From contig VTPC01000970.1 in assembly GCA_011009095.1 (NCBI GenBank), positions 1-64,000 of the forward strand: a stretch of 64,000 nt of DNA, in the 5' to 3' direction. The stretch's first letter is position 1. Each line of letters begins with the position of its first letter. Shown one piece after another: positions 36,301-45,000 of this stretch. Origin of the DNA: Ignelater luminosus (lineage: Eukaryota; Arthropoda; Insecta; Coleoptera; Elateridae). Position numbers and translations under genes: made by a program. Under the pieces are notes generated by a model that was not told where the DNA came from, made no database searches, and worked only from the letters and a program-made list of their open reading frames with translations.

Positions 36301-39300
36301 CAGCAAATTGATACTAATTATCGAGGTTCAAGTCAGTACAGAGATGATGGTTCTGGAAAGTACGTGCATGATGACAAGGTGTATCAACATACCGACAGTG
36401 GCTATATTCATACTTCATCAGGTTTCGGTCAGTATAAGCCTGATGGTTCTGGAAAGTATGTACACGACGATCGAAAATACCAGCATGTAGACACTGGTTA
36501 CCAACATATACCTTCAGGTCTTAGCCGGTACAAACCTGATGGTTCTGGAAGATACAGTGATCAAAACAGAACTTACTCTTCAGATAATTCTGGAAAATAT
36601 GTACATGATAACAGGGAATATGAACACGTAAATGTGGGTGGAGGTCAGTATCAACCTGAACAAGCAGGTAATTATAAGTATAAACAAATTCCATCTAGAG
36701 GTGGAGCATATAAGCCGGAGAAAGATGATGGTGGTAATTATAGACCAGAAAAAGATAATTATGGAGCTCATATTGGTGGTAAATCCAGACAGGAAATTAA
36801 GTATAGTGGAAAACTATCAAGAGGTCAAGATGCTTTGAAGTTTGATACTACAATGCAAGACAAGGTTACTTCCGATGCATGCAGCTATGAGAGTCTTAGA
36901 AATTACAAAATTATTCAGCAAAAAGGAGAATTGCATCGAGATAATTATCATTATCTGTGAGTATATTTTCTTTTTCTTTTAGTTCTTTATTTATGTGACA
37001 CATTTATTTAAATTTCTAAATAAAACATAAACATTACGTATATAAAATATTTAAATGGTTATTGATTGACTTGTTTATTTTTTCCGAAATACACCATGAA
37101 GTAATAAGTAATACCACTTAACATAACGGTTGCTTTATTATAAACAATTTTTTACTTGATGCTTCTTTTGAAAGTGAAAGGACACTTCAATAATACAAGT
37201 AACTGTATAATACTTTATTCATTTAAAATATTAGAATTAATTGTTTTTCATTTTAAACATTTTCTGTTAAAAATGTGCGTAATTATTCTTTCTAATTGAA
37301 GCCATTAGTTCGGTGATTCTATAAATATTGCTGATGGGTTAAATAACCATCACGAAATTTAATGTCAAGGATGGTCGTAAACCGGTACCTAGTTTAATAT
37401 CATTACATTACATATTATAATGATTGTTTTTATATTTTATAAATATTAGGAGTATTAATAATTGTTTGGTTACCAAAATCGTATTACAGTGACCTATACA
37501 CAGATTACTTTTACGTGCCAGACCAAGAGGTTATGAATAGTTTAGCGTACAAGGATTCCAAAACCTTTTTAGCTTTCATTAATTAAATGTTAGATTTGAT
37601 GTTATTTATTGTGCTTTCCATGAAGGGTATTGTCGATCTATAGTAATCACACTAATATTTAAAAGAGAACAAGAAATGTTGAAATTCAGTTTTTTATGTG
37701 TGTGTTACTTCATATAGTATCAATTCTTGTAATCTCGCTTGTGTTTTTATTTAAACTTTGATATTTGACGTACTTTATTACTATAACTAAATAGTATTTG
37801 TAGGGGCTGTTTTATTGTTTTTCAACCTAGTTATTTTTTTAGAGGAAAAGGAATTTCTGAGATTTTAACAAGTGCGCGAGTTATGTAATTCTCTATTTCA
37901 ATTTCAATAAAATGAATTTTCCACAATACTTACCTACTTTCCGCTGTTGAAAGACGGAGCCGCCGCGTCGTAGCTCGTCGACGAGGTCGGGATTCCCGGT
38001 GTACCTGTAACTAAAGGCTCCAAACAACGAGCAGGTGTCAAATAAAACTCTCGCAACTCAGCTTGACAACGTCCAAATTTATTTAGGGTGCCAGAACGCC
38101 ACAAGCAAGACAAAAACCTAATAATGAAAAGGAAATAGCACAAAATTTTAAATATAATGTCAAGTACAAGTTTAATAGCAATGTAAAAGCAAAATTAATA
38201 ATATACAAAACAAGTTTAGTATAAATTAATAAACAATCACCAAAAGTAATTGAAGTTCGCAGACGAAATAAGGAAATCAGCGAAGTTCGTTTTGATAAGC
38301 ACAAAAAAAATTAAAGAAATCGCGGTAGCGCGTTCTAAAGTTAATGCCAGGAAGATAAATTAATGAAGGGGGTTGACGGAGTATCGTTTGTAAGCGCTTG
38401 CAAATAATAAGTTCCTACCACCCTGTATATACCCGCAATTTTCTACAAGTGTTAAAAATAATAATTTTGTATACTCGATCTGCGATTACAAATAAATAAA
38501 TAAAGAAATTAAAGGGGTGAAGCCCAAAGTTATAAATTCTTAAAACTAAATTTTACAGATTAATTCGTTTTAAATAAATCGGAATATTTATCCGCAAGTT
38601 GAATTTTTATACAAAATCTTCTGCGTATAAAAGATAAAAATTATCTTGCAGCAAGAAGTTTTTACGTTACTTTCTATGCGCAAAGATGAGGTACACTAAT
38701 GATTTATTGAATCTATATTGATTAATTAATTACCTATAATAACAAAAAACAGTACCAAACAGCGCGAGAGTTCCCGTAGTCCTTTCTTATTTGGGACTCC
38801 CAGATGCCTACAGATTAAAAACGGCACATACCATACAGTAGCCTATACGCGGTAGTTTCAGTGAAGTCTTCGGTAAAGCAGTTGATGGGAAACAGAAATT
38901 AATACCCAAATGCCAATTGGGTAAACCAAAAAATAGGCAAATAACGAGAAAAACCTAAAAAAAGAAGAACCATAAGCGTCCGGAGCAATTCATATTAAAT
39001 GACAAAACTATATATAGTGTGTCCAAGATAAAGATGCACAGCATAGGGATCTTGAAAACGGCAAGAGATACAGCATCGATTAAATGGGATAAAAGTTGAC
39101 TATTTATAGGACCTTTTTGTTGGCACTTGCAAAATCTAGATATCTTAGATAGTTTCAGAGATATTTAAAAAAAAGTAGATTTCTCAATTTTCGTTATTAT
39201 TTTTTCTTTTATTTATTTGAAAAGATATCGAAAAACTAAAATCAATTTTCCATTGCCACTTTTTGTTCTCGATTAAAATACGCTAACAAAATTCCTGTAC

Positions 39301-40650
39301 AACGTTTCGGTTTTGAGTAACTATCATCAACCTCATTTTTTTAAATAGGCGAAAAAGCAATTGAAAATTGTTTTCGATAACTCTTGTTGTCACGATTCTA
39401 ATGATGTAAACATGATAGTTTGATCTAGTACAAAGATCTTTATAATTAATCGCCTTCACTTGGAGAGGATCCTACTAATTAGACGAACGAGTTGGTAATT
39501 CTAGTGTTTTTCGCTTTTAGAGGATATACAGTGTGTCCAAGATAAAGATACACAGCATGGGGATTTTGGAAACGGTAAGAGATACAGCATCGGTTAAATG
39601 GGATGAAAGTTGACTATTTATAGGACCTTTCATTCAAGTTTTTTACACGACGAAACGAAAAACGAGGAGATTGTAAAAGACCAACAATACAACCTGATAA
39701 AAATTGATTGTAGAAACCTGAATTAACAATGAATTTATTCTGCTAAAGCAGGACTCAGACAGCGATTCTATGCGCTAGTGCTTTAGATGAAAATAAAACC
39801 GTAACAAGAGTTTGGCAAGCTCTTGATTAATTTCCCTACACGGAATCTTCTTCCCTAATAATCGGTGTTAATGCTATATTCATCGTGAGGGGGGAGTATT
39901 CAAAGTTTGCTCTTATGTTAGTTTTGCTGAAAAGTTTTTAAGCAAATATGGTCACAAAACCAATAAATAAAGAATAAGAAGTTAATCAAAATTTCTTCAA
40001 TTCGAAAAATTCCATCTCTTTACATTTTCTCTTTTAACTATATAAAGTTATATATATATATCTTTGAGGATTTAGTTTTATATGACTTTCATCTAAGAAC
40101 TAATGCAAAAAGGGCAGATGCAGACTAATTTTCTTTAATAAGTAAAGAGCGGATTTCTAGGCACTGAAAATCCGATTTGCCGCAGGAAAATAGGCAAGAA
40201 AAATATTTAAAATAGGCTGTATACATTATTTTTTGCTCATTTTCTAAAGAACAGAATTTCTTTGGCAGATGAAATATACATGTTAGGATAATATTATACG
40301 TTACTTGAAAGTGTATAAATTTTTAAATCTTTCACTTAAAAGAGCAAGAAGACGCAGTCAACCTCTTCGTTTTAAAATAATTAATTGCATCCTATTGCAG
40401 GTACGAAACCGAAAACTGCATGTATGGAGAAGAACTTGGTGAATTACATAACAAAGGTACAAACGAAGAAGTAATGAGAGCGGAAGGAATCTTTTACTAT
40501 GTTGGCCCAGATAAAATGAAATACACAGTAACTTACACGGCTGACGAAAATGGATTTATCCCACATGGTGACCATCTTCCTAGACCACCACCTGTTCCTG
40601 CTGCAATACTTAGATCTTTGGAATACAAAAAGTCCTTAGGATTGATATAA
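21332..40650 (+). CDS. Giant RR-family cuticular protein, 2235 aa, four coding exons
   Basis: Predicted CDS: join(21332..21343, 30456..30921, 30977..36956, 40401..40650), 6708 coding bases including stop. Introns have GT-AG ends and fitting phases (0, 1, 2). Parts by residue: signal peptide (1-21); tyrosine-rich GQY/GKY motifs (about 30-150); Ser/Thr/Gln-rich region (about 160-720); second tyrosine block (725-852); 20 FGKV-type units (about 860-1335); third tyrosine block (1335-1417); 19 regular 26-residue units (about 1420-1910); fourth tyrosine block (1910-2090); RR chitin-binding domain (about 2130-2210). RR domains bind chitin in exoskeleton; the tyrosine and Gly/Ser-rich repeats suggest a secreted, possibly dityrosine-cross-linked, elastic matrix protein (inference). 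Typical RR proteins have 100-400 residues, so this is exceptionally long. The RR domain and exons 2-4 are firm; exon 1 is the least certain. Confidence 0.82.
21344..23960. other. Intron 1, proximal part: no gene seen
   Basis: AT-rich sequence inside the predicted 9.1-kb first intron. Short frames have no domains. Around 23830-23930 a GC-richer patch contains TATAAAAAAG followed by GCGGCGG, possibly an LTR or promoter-like transposon piece next to the Copia remnant. Confidence 0.4.
24009..24780 (-). pseudogene. Copia linker and reverse transcriptase fragments
   Basis: The first frame (24780-24424) is the acidic linker followed by SEALSSKNQTEWIQAMEDET and LKKNKTWEL, the RT lead-in. The second (24423-24217) continues RFKATLVAQEFLQKFGTYYD and QVFAPVAKQATFRTILAVAS. 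The third (24191-24009) has ACLLLKSLYGLKQTTKSWND. Frameshifts separate them, motif A is disrupted and the YVDD region is absent. Confidence 0.9.
25154..25648 (-). pseudogene. Copia GAG-pre-integrase and integrase core fragment
   Basis: The frame has HYWHRIFGHRDPKAIKSM and CEVCLQAKTTRLPFPKQS, the HHCC-type zinc-binding region of Copia integrase. DLIHTDVCGPMQPMSLSRKH and YVLTFINDISGYTVTYLLKE follow, with the first catalytic Asp. The end is frameshifted near 25270-25154. Downstream frames to about 24900 still read PYELWHNKKVNARYLRIFG, the end of the integrase core. Confidence 0.9.
25609..26004 (-). pseudogene. Copia aspartic protease fragment
   Basis: The frame begins MILPKTFDSWIINSEATCHV; the active-site D-[ST]-G appears as N-S-E, so the catalytic Asp is lost. 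It continues SSATVTDVLYVPQIEGNILS and VKKLIKKGFEVNF, the usual run from protease to pre-integrase in Copia polyproteins. Confidence 0.85.
26330..27560 (-). pseudogene. Second DDE-like transposase pseudogene of the 5.6-8.4 kb type
   Basis: Reading the minus strand from about 27560: an acidic start (SSDGYVLRNDENSDDEP), a Cys-rich basic stretch (VINCENCKFLSTSKFTKED), VCKNFFLETLSVSHGPVDNA and KTPYNKTPD (27400-26972). Later pieces read NIVAEEDFKQHLRRRDEPAA, AFFDLQSIL (FDLQ catalytic Asp), VYEAALPNNTICYAWTEING, GSSEIGTALLRCIQTLSEEI and SLYSDTCNRQN. The order matches the plus-strand element (FDLQ, then SD-x-C-x-x-QN). It ends before the last acidic motif and has several frameshifts and stops. Its sequence is clearly diverged, so it is a different subfamily. 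No matching terminal repeats were found. Confidence 0.7.
27561..27963. other. Intron 1: no gene seen
   Basis: AT-rich sequence between the transposase pseudogene and the minisatellite; no reading frame or motif. Confidence 0.4.
27964..28058 (+). repeat. GC-rich minisatellite, six ~16-bp units
   Basis: Units of the form [AG]TGCCGNGAAAANTCC start at 27964, 27980, 27995, 28011, 28027 and 28043. The array is conspicuously GC-rich for its surroundings. Translated, it gives apparent basic ORFs on both strands that are only a product of the repeat. Confidence 0.85.
28105..28284 (+). promoter_or_regulatory. Cluster of ACTTGGTCA sites including a 20-bp palindrome
   Basis: TGACCAAGTAGACTTGGTCA (28105-28124) is a near-perfect palindrome with a 2-bp centre. 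Further copies are ATTTGGTCA (28198-28206), ACTTGGTCA (28241-28249) and ACTTCGTCA (28276-28284). GGTCA/TGACC are nuclear-receptor-type half sites, so a hormone-responsive intronic element is possible, but the spacing is not a classical ecdysone element. It could equally be a decayed repeat. Confidence 0.35.
28285..30455. other. Intron 1, distal part: no gene seen
   Basis: AT- and T-rich sequence up to the exon-2 acceptor. Short open frames have no domains. The polypyrimidine tract before TTTTAG is T-rich as expected. Confidence 0.45.
30456..30921 (+). CDS. Coding exon 2 (rest of signal peptide and first tyrosine motif block)
   Basis: The exon begins after TTTTTGTTTTAG and ends ACAG before GTAAAT. 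It encodes the hydrophobic core of the signal peptide, a short basic stretch, then repeated motifs: GQYHP three times, GKYIP, GAYDR, GRYYP, GQYMH and GQYYS, separated by acidic residues. Intron 2 (30922-30976) is only 55 bp. Reading on without splicing hits a stop at 30992. Confidence 0.85.
30977..36956 (+). CDS. Coding exon 3 (5.98 kb; spacer, repeat arrays and start of RR domain)
   Basis: The acceptor TTTCCTAG precedes GAACATCAGG, and the split codon G|GA restores the frame. The open frame runs nearly 6 kb. It ends ...KIIQQKGELHRDNYHY and CT, directly before the donor GTGAGT; without splicing the next codon is TGA. The last 25 residues are the usual lead-in to an extended RR domain (I-I-x-Q..., then D-x-Y-H-Y). 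The exon holds 39 copies of one repeat plus three tyrosine blocks. Confidence 0.92.
33062..34500 (+). repeat. Coding repeat block 1: 20 diverged FGKV units
   Basis: Twenty units centre on DQG[AT]FGKVTG or variants (GQDAFGKV, NQGASGKV, YQEAFGKV and so on), followed by SSFGTVSGG-type Gly/Ser runs. Unit length varies because several units lack part of the spacer. In the protein this is about residues 860-1335. Divergence is higher than in block 2, which suggests an older array. Confidence 0.9.
34501..34745 (+). repeat. Coding tyrosine-motif block between the two repeat arrays
   Basis: It encodes GQYRHLGQGQYRPDNFGRYS, then SLGDCRYYHDYIGEYQHVD, GNQYQPDGSGRYDGH and GSGKYK. The same G-x-Y register occurs in exon 2, at 32680-33030 and at 36226-36770. 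One Cys (in LGDCRYY) is unusual for a cuticular protein. Confidence 0.8.
34755..36225 (+). repeat. Coding repeat block 2: 19 units of 78 bp (26 aa)
   Basis: Nineteen consecutive units have the form KDQGAFGKVTGTSFG[AV]VS then GGPSLASS, 78 bp each. Variation is mainly G/S after Q, F/Y before G, and A/V in the Gly-Ser part. Near identity at DNA level points to recent unequal crossover or gene conversion. The repeat periodicity also creates a long antisense open frame, which is not a gene. Confidence 0.93.
36957..39010. other. Intron 3, first part: no gene; GC-rich island at 37930-38100
   Basis: Non-coding sequence of the 3.4-kb third intron. A GC-rich patch at about 37930-38100 (GCCGCCGCGTCG, CGTCGACGAGG and so on) followed by a second at about 38760-38870 stands out from AT-rich flanks and looks like a transposon fragment, perhaps an LTR. 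No coding domain supports a family. Confidence 0.4.
39011..39116 (+). repeat. 106-bp direct repeat, copy A
   Basis: It starts TATATAGTGTGTCCAAGATA and ends TTTATAGGACCTTT. It matches copy B (39525-39630) at 98 of 106 positions with no indels. Confidence 0.85.
39525..39630 (+). repeat. 106-bp direct repeat, copy B
   Basis: Direct copy of 39011-39116, 514 bp downstream. All eight differences are transitions. The GTGTGTCCAAGATAAAGAT start resembles widespread insect interspersed repeats. Confidence 0.85.
39631..40400. other. Intron 3, last part: no gene seen
   Basis: AT-rich intronic sequence leading to the exon-4 acceptor CCTATTGCAG. Confidence 0.5.
40401..40650 (+). CDS. Coding exon 4 (core of RR chitin-binding domain)
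   Basis: After CCTATTGCAG the exon adds G to the split codon CT|G, then reads YETENCMYGEELGEL, AEGIFYYVGPDKMKYTVTYT, ADENGFIPHGDHLPRPPPVP, and ends at TAA (40648-40650). This matches the RR consensus (Y-E-T-x-N-G, G-x8-G-like spacing, Y-x-A-D-E-N-G-[FY], H-L-P). It is nearest to the RR-1 style used in flexible cuticle. The usual Gly after ETEN is Cys here. Confidence 0.92.
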
Positions 40651-40752
40651 AAGCCTAGTCAACCAGAGCCTTAAAGTTATTTATTTACAACGCCATATAT
40701 TTTTGTAAATTATTTTTACTTTTTTTTTTGTAAATAGACTATTATTATAAGA

Positions 40753-40758
40753 AATAAA
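40753..40758 (+). terminator. Polyadenylation signal AATAAA of the cuticular gene
   Basis: AATAAA lies 103 bp after the stop codon at 40650, following a T-rich stretch. It is the first canonical signal downstream and gives a short 3' UTR. Confidence 0.6.
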
Positions 40759-40769
40759 TCTGTGAATGC

Positions 40770-42235
40770 TTTTGTGGTGTTGGTGTAATAAGAGAATACA
40801 TGGAGAATATACATATTATTATCTTAGCATTTAATGTTTTATCTAAGTATAATAACTTCAAATGTTATTGTTAGTACGAGTAAAGTTTAATGGTAACAAT
40901 TTATGCAAGTTTGTTAACGTCAAAAATCATCGACATACGATTTATTTTGTCTTCAAATAGTATATACACGCTAAATAGTGCCAATAATGTAAATAGGTTG
41001 TACACCAATAATTCTGACAGCAACTCCTTATCGTTTAACCTTTAGCCGCCCTTGTTGTTGCTGTTAGATTGATTTCTTTTAATTCGTTAAAAACAGGGTG
41101 AATTGCTAAGAAAATCTTGTTATTAAGATTTACAAAAACTTAACTATTATTAACCATTTACATTATGTAGAACTTAGCATCCTCAATATTTTCTGAGCAC
41201 CCCCAAAAAACATTGCAATAGTGGTCGAGGGTTTGGTAGAGCGCTAGTTTAGCTCAGTAGTTTATGATAAGGGCTATAAACCAAGACATATCGAGTTCAA
41301 ACCTTGACGAACCCTTTAATTAAAGAAATATGTCAGGCCACCTTCATTTCTTCTAAATATCAAAGTTAGGTTTATGTAAAAACATTTTTTCAAAAAATAG
41401 ACAAAAAAACATAATGAATTTAGATAATTATAATATTTTTTAATTAAATCTGCTCTTGGTAATTTTTGGAAGTTTACCATAATGCTAGTTAAGTGATGAT
41501 AAATAATAAATGTAGTTACATCTTTCAATAAAACACTGTACTTTCAAGTACAATTTTTTACACATTATAATGAAACTAAGGATACCATGGATTTTCAAAA
41601 AAAATAGGCAACACATCTAACAGACTTAGTCCTTGTTCTACAATTTGCTATTTAGCGAAGCTGCAAACTGTCTTTGCTGTATGGAAAATATCCGAAAACA
41701 CAATTTACTATTTATTAAATTAAATCTTTACATTTAATTGCAGATTTTTATTGAATCTTGTGTTTTACAATTTTATTTTTATAGTGTAAGTAGTTTTAAT
41801 ATTAAGAAATTTAAATTTAAATTAGTATTATAATCCTGGTTAGTAATTTTAAGTAGTAATTTAATGGTTACTTATTAACGAATTAATAATCCCTCTGCAA
41901 AATGCGTAGTATGCTAAGATGCTACTTTTAAAGTAAACTACATTTGTAAGGCGCGATAATTCTTTGCATAGTTGCGCTAATGTCTTTTCTGGTATACAAA
42001 ATGCCAAGCTCAAATCCTACTAGTGACATTATTTTCTTTAAATTTAAATTTTGCACAGAACTTTTTTTAATTTTAAGGTAATTGTGAAAAAGGTAAATAT
42101 CTTTTTAATTTAAAATTTACAAAGAACTACATTTTAAAGAATTCTGAAAAGATAAATGAATTAGGTCTTATTTAAGTTCAACAACAAAAGAATACAGCAA
42201 AAAAAAGGTTTTAAAATCAGTTAAAGTAGAGAAAG
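40770..42235. other. No protein gene; AT-rich with one tRNA-like sequence
   Basis: Apart from the tRNA-like sequence at 41229-41314, nothing is recognisable. AT-rich, stop-dense DNA runs up to the start of the LINE. Confidence 0.4.
41229..41314 (+). repeat. tRNA-like sequence (tRNA-derived SINE head or tRNA pseudogene)
   Basis: TTAGCTCAGTAG (41249-41260) fits an A box and GAGTTCAAACC (41293-41303) a B box. A 5-bp T-stem can form (TCGAG with CTTGA). GGGTTTG at 41229 can pair with CGAACCC at 41308 as an acceptor-like stem, but the 86-nt span and a second GGTAGAGCG-like piece do not give a normal cloverleaf. Probably a decayed SINE head. Confidence 0.5.
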
Positions 42236-42547
42236 TAGAAGTTATAGGAATCATGAAAACAAAAAAGAAAGGAAAGGGCTTGGAAAAAATTCATTAAAGA
42301 TATTGGTTATTCTGGTCAGGAGTAGCTAAAGAAATAAATGCAAAAGCAAAAGTAGGATTAATAATAGAACCAAATAAACTAATAGACATAGTTAAAAAAG
42401 ATTATATAAACGAAAGAATAATGAAAGTTGAAATAAATGGACAATAATAATTGCATATGGAGTAAATGAAGATGCAAGAATAGAAGAAAAAATAAATTAT
42501 ATAATGAACTACAGAAAGCAATCGATCAAGGGGAAGAAAATTTAAAT

Positions 42548-42880
42548 AATCATGGGAGATTTAAATGGAAGGGCAAAGAAGGAGAAGGAACCAGAAATAA
42601 TAATGGCATAAGAATAATAGAAATGTGTATAGAAAATGATCTTGTAATAACAAATACAAAGTTCAGACACAAAGAAGTACATAAATATACGAGAGAAGTA
42701 CAAAGCAGAAATGAAAGATCAATATTAGACTACTTTCTAGTGAGAAGACAAAAGGGGAAAAACTTAAAGAATGCAAAAATTGTACAAAATGCAGATGTTG
42801 GGAGTGACCACTACATGGTAAAAATGGAATTAATAAATCGGAAGATTGAAAAGAGTGATGAGGAAAAAGAAAATAAATGA
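42548..42880 (+). pseudogene. LINE endonuclease fragment
   Basis: IIMGDLNGRAKKE (near 42548-42585) keeps the G-D-x-N catalytic motif. Further on is IRIIEMCIENDLVITNTKFR, HKYTREVQSRNERSILDYFL (the Ser/Ile-Asp-Tyr region) and NADVGSDHYMVKMELI, with catalytic SDH intact. A frameshift separates the first motif from the rest. The enzyme would nick target DNA to prime reverse transcription. Confidence 0.85.
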
Positions 42881-43187
42881 AAAAATAAGAAGCTATAAAT
42901 TACAAGAAGAAAGTTTTAAAAAGAAATATCAGGAAAAAATAGAGACTACATACAATCAACGACAAAAAATAAAAGGGGTGGAAGAGAGATGGTCAGAATT
43001 AAAAAATATAATACCAAATGTCGCAAAAGAAACATGTGGAGTAACGAAAATATCTAATAAAAATATGAAAAAAAAAGAAATGGTGGAATACAGAAAAAAA
43101 AGGGATAGTCAAGAACAAAAAAGAAAGATGGAAAAAATATCTAAGGACAAAAAAAGATACAGACTATGAAATAATAATAATAAGGAA

Positions 43188-44383
43188 ATGAGAGCAAAAG
43201 TTAAATTAGTAATTGAAGAAGCGAAACAAAAATCATGGAATAAATTTGGTGAGAAAATGACAAGAAATTTTAGAGAAAGCCAGAAACTGTTTTATGGAAC
43301 ACTAAAACAACTGACAAAGAAAAAAGAACACAACCCGGTAAATATCAATGATAAAGAAGGCAGAATAATCACCGACGAATATAAAATAATAGAAAGATGG
43401 AAGGAGTACTTTAAAGAACTAACAGAAGAAGAAATGCCTCTGACAGAAGAACAGCCTAAAGCCGAGGACGAAAAAGAGGATGAAACTATAACGCAGGAAG
43501 AGGTAATACAAGCAATGCAAAAACTAAAACTAGGTAAAGCAGCAGGAAGCGACAACATAACAACCGAAATGTTAAAATTCATGAGTGAAGAAGTATTTAA
43601 ACAGTTAACAAAATTAATCAACGAAATAATCATCGACATGAAAATACCGAAAAAATGAAATAAGGGTATAATATTACCAATATACAAAAAAGAAGATAAG
43701 AGAAATTGTAGCAATTATAGGGGAATAACGCTATCGAGTATCCCAGGAAAAGTACTTGCGAGAATAGTTGAAGGTAGAATAAGAGAGAAAATCAAAAGTA
43801 TTTTAGAGAATTCACAATGCGGTTTCAGGCAAGGAAGAAGTACTCAAGACTTAATATTTACCATAAGACAAATAGGTGAAAAATCAATAAATAAAAACAA
43901 AGATGTACATATGTGTTTCATTGATATAGAAAGAAAAGAAAAGATTCAAAGAAGGGATATATGGAAAACACTGAAAAACAGAGGGATAAAAACAAAATTA
44001 ATAAAAATAATACAAAAGATGTACAAGGATAATACAAATACTGTTAGAACAAATAATGAAGAATCAGGAGAATTCGAAATGAAAATAGGTGTGAAGCAAG
44101 GATCTATACTAAGTTCAATATTATTCACAGTAGTAATTGGCAAAGCAATGAAAAAAGCAAAGACAAAGATGAGAAAATTAAAAATAGAACATTGGCAGAT
44201 GAAACCGATATATGTAACGGAACAAATATTTGTGATGATATGGCAATAGTAGCCAACTCAGAGGAAATCCTTCAATCAAACCTAGAAAGATTAAACGGTG
44301 AACTTAAAAAAATAAGTATGAAAATAAACATCGAAAAAACAAAAAGCATAATAATATCTGCAGAAAAGAAAGACAGAATATAG
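43188..44383 (+). pseudogene. LINE reverse transcriptase fragments
   Basis: The first frame (43188-43658) ends QAMQKLKLGKAAGSDNITTE..., the usual RT motif 0/1. A stop at 43656 precedes NKGIILPIYKKEDKRNCSNY and RGITLSSIPGK. QCGFRQGRSTQD follows. Motif A reads HMCFIDIERKEKI, where the usual F-D-x-x-x-A-F-D is damaged. GVKQGSILSSILF is motif B. The catalytic YADD is CDD in ICDDMAIVANS, in a shifted frame (44192-44383). Not functional. Confidence 0.85.
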
Positions 44384-44389
44384 ATAAGA

Positions 44390-44911
44390 GGGAGACAAAT
44401 TGAACAAGTAGAAAGTTTTAAATACGTAGGTTTAGTGATAGATTGCAAAGGTAAAATCGATAAAGAAATAAATGATAGACTAGGTAAAACGGGAAAAATT
44501 TTTAACAGTTTGAAAACATTTCTAGAAAAAAAGGAAATACAAAATCAATACAAGTAGAATTACTAAAAAAAAGTAGTGAGACCAACAATAACATATAGCA
44601 GCGAGACCTGGACACTAACTGAAAAATATAAGTCAAGATTAAACGCAATGGAGATGAGATTTGTAAGAAGAATAGACAACAAAACAAAGAGGGACAGAAT
44701 AAGAAATGATACTTTCAGACAAAACTTCAAACTAAAATCTATCAGTGAAAAAATCGCGGAGGGTCAGTTAAGGTGGTTCGGTCATGTGTGTCGTATGCCA
44801 GACGATAGATTAACAAAGAAAGTGTACGAAATGCGACTGTCGGGTAAAAATAAAAAGGGAAGACCTAGGAGAATATGGAACGACAATATTAAAGAAGAAG
44901 CTACAAAATGA
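44390..44911 (+). pseudogene. LINE RT thumb and C-terminal fragment
   Basis: Open pieces read EQVESFKYVGLVIDCKGKID, then TYSSETWTLTEKYKSRLNAM, then EGQLRWFGHVCRMPDDRLTK and KKGRPRRIWNDNIKEEA. This order follows the RT in RTE/R4-like elements. One frameshift lies near 44560. Confidence 0.85.
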
Positions 44912-44970
44912 AATATTCCATGGGAAGAAATAAAACAGCATACATATGACAGAAAAAGATGGAGACAAAA

Positions 44971-45000
44971 GATAATAATAATAATAACAACAATAATAAT
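44971..45000 (+). repeat. ATA/ACA microsatellite at LINE-LINE junction
   Basis: ATAATAATAATAATAACAAC followed by ATAATAAT. It lies where the 3' ends of two oppositely oriented LINEs meet and may be the tail of either or both. Confidence 0.75.

Larger units (their letters stand above)
42240..44970 (+). mobile_element. Degraded LINE (RTE/R4-like, APE endonuclease type)
   Basis: Plus-strand fragments read as apurinic-type endonuclease (42240-42880), linker (42846-43170), reverse transcriptase (43188-44383) and a C-terminal part with RWFGHVCRMPDDRLTKKV (44576-44911), common to RTE/R4-like insect LINEs. Stops and frameshifts break the frame in many places. It ends in an ATA-rich tail at 44971-45000, where it meets a second LINE tail to tail. 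The 5' end is probably truncated. The clade is tentative. Confidence 0.85.

Noticed and set aside
36957-36960. Stop codon at the end of the long exon-3 frame as the true end of the protein
   Set aside because: The TGA lies within the donor GTGAGT, and splicing to 40401 completes a canonical RR domain with the right phase.
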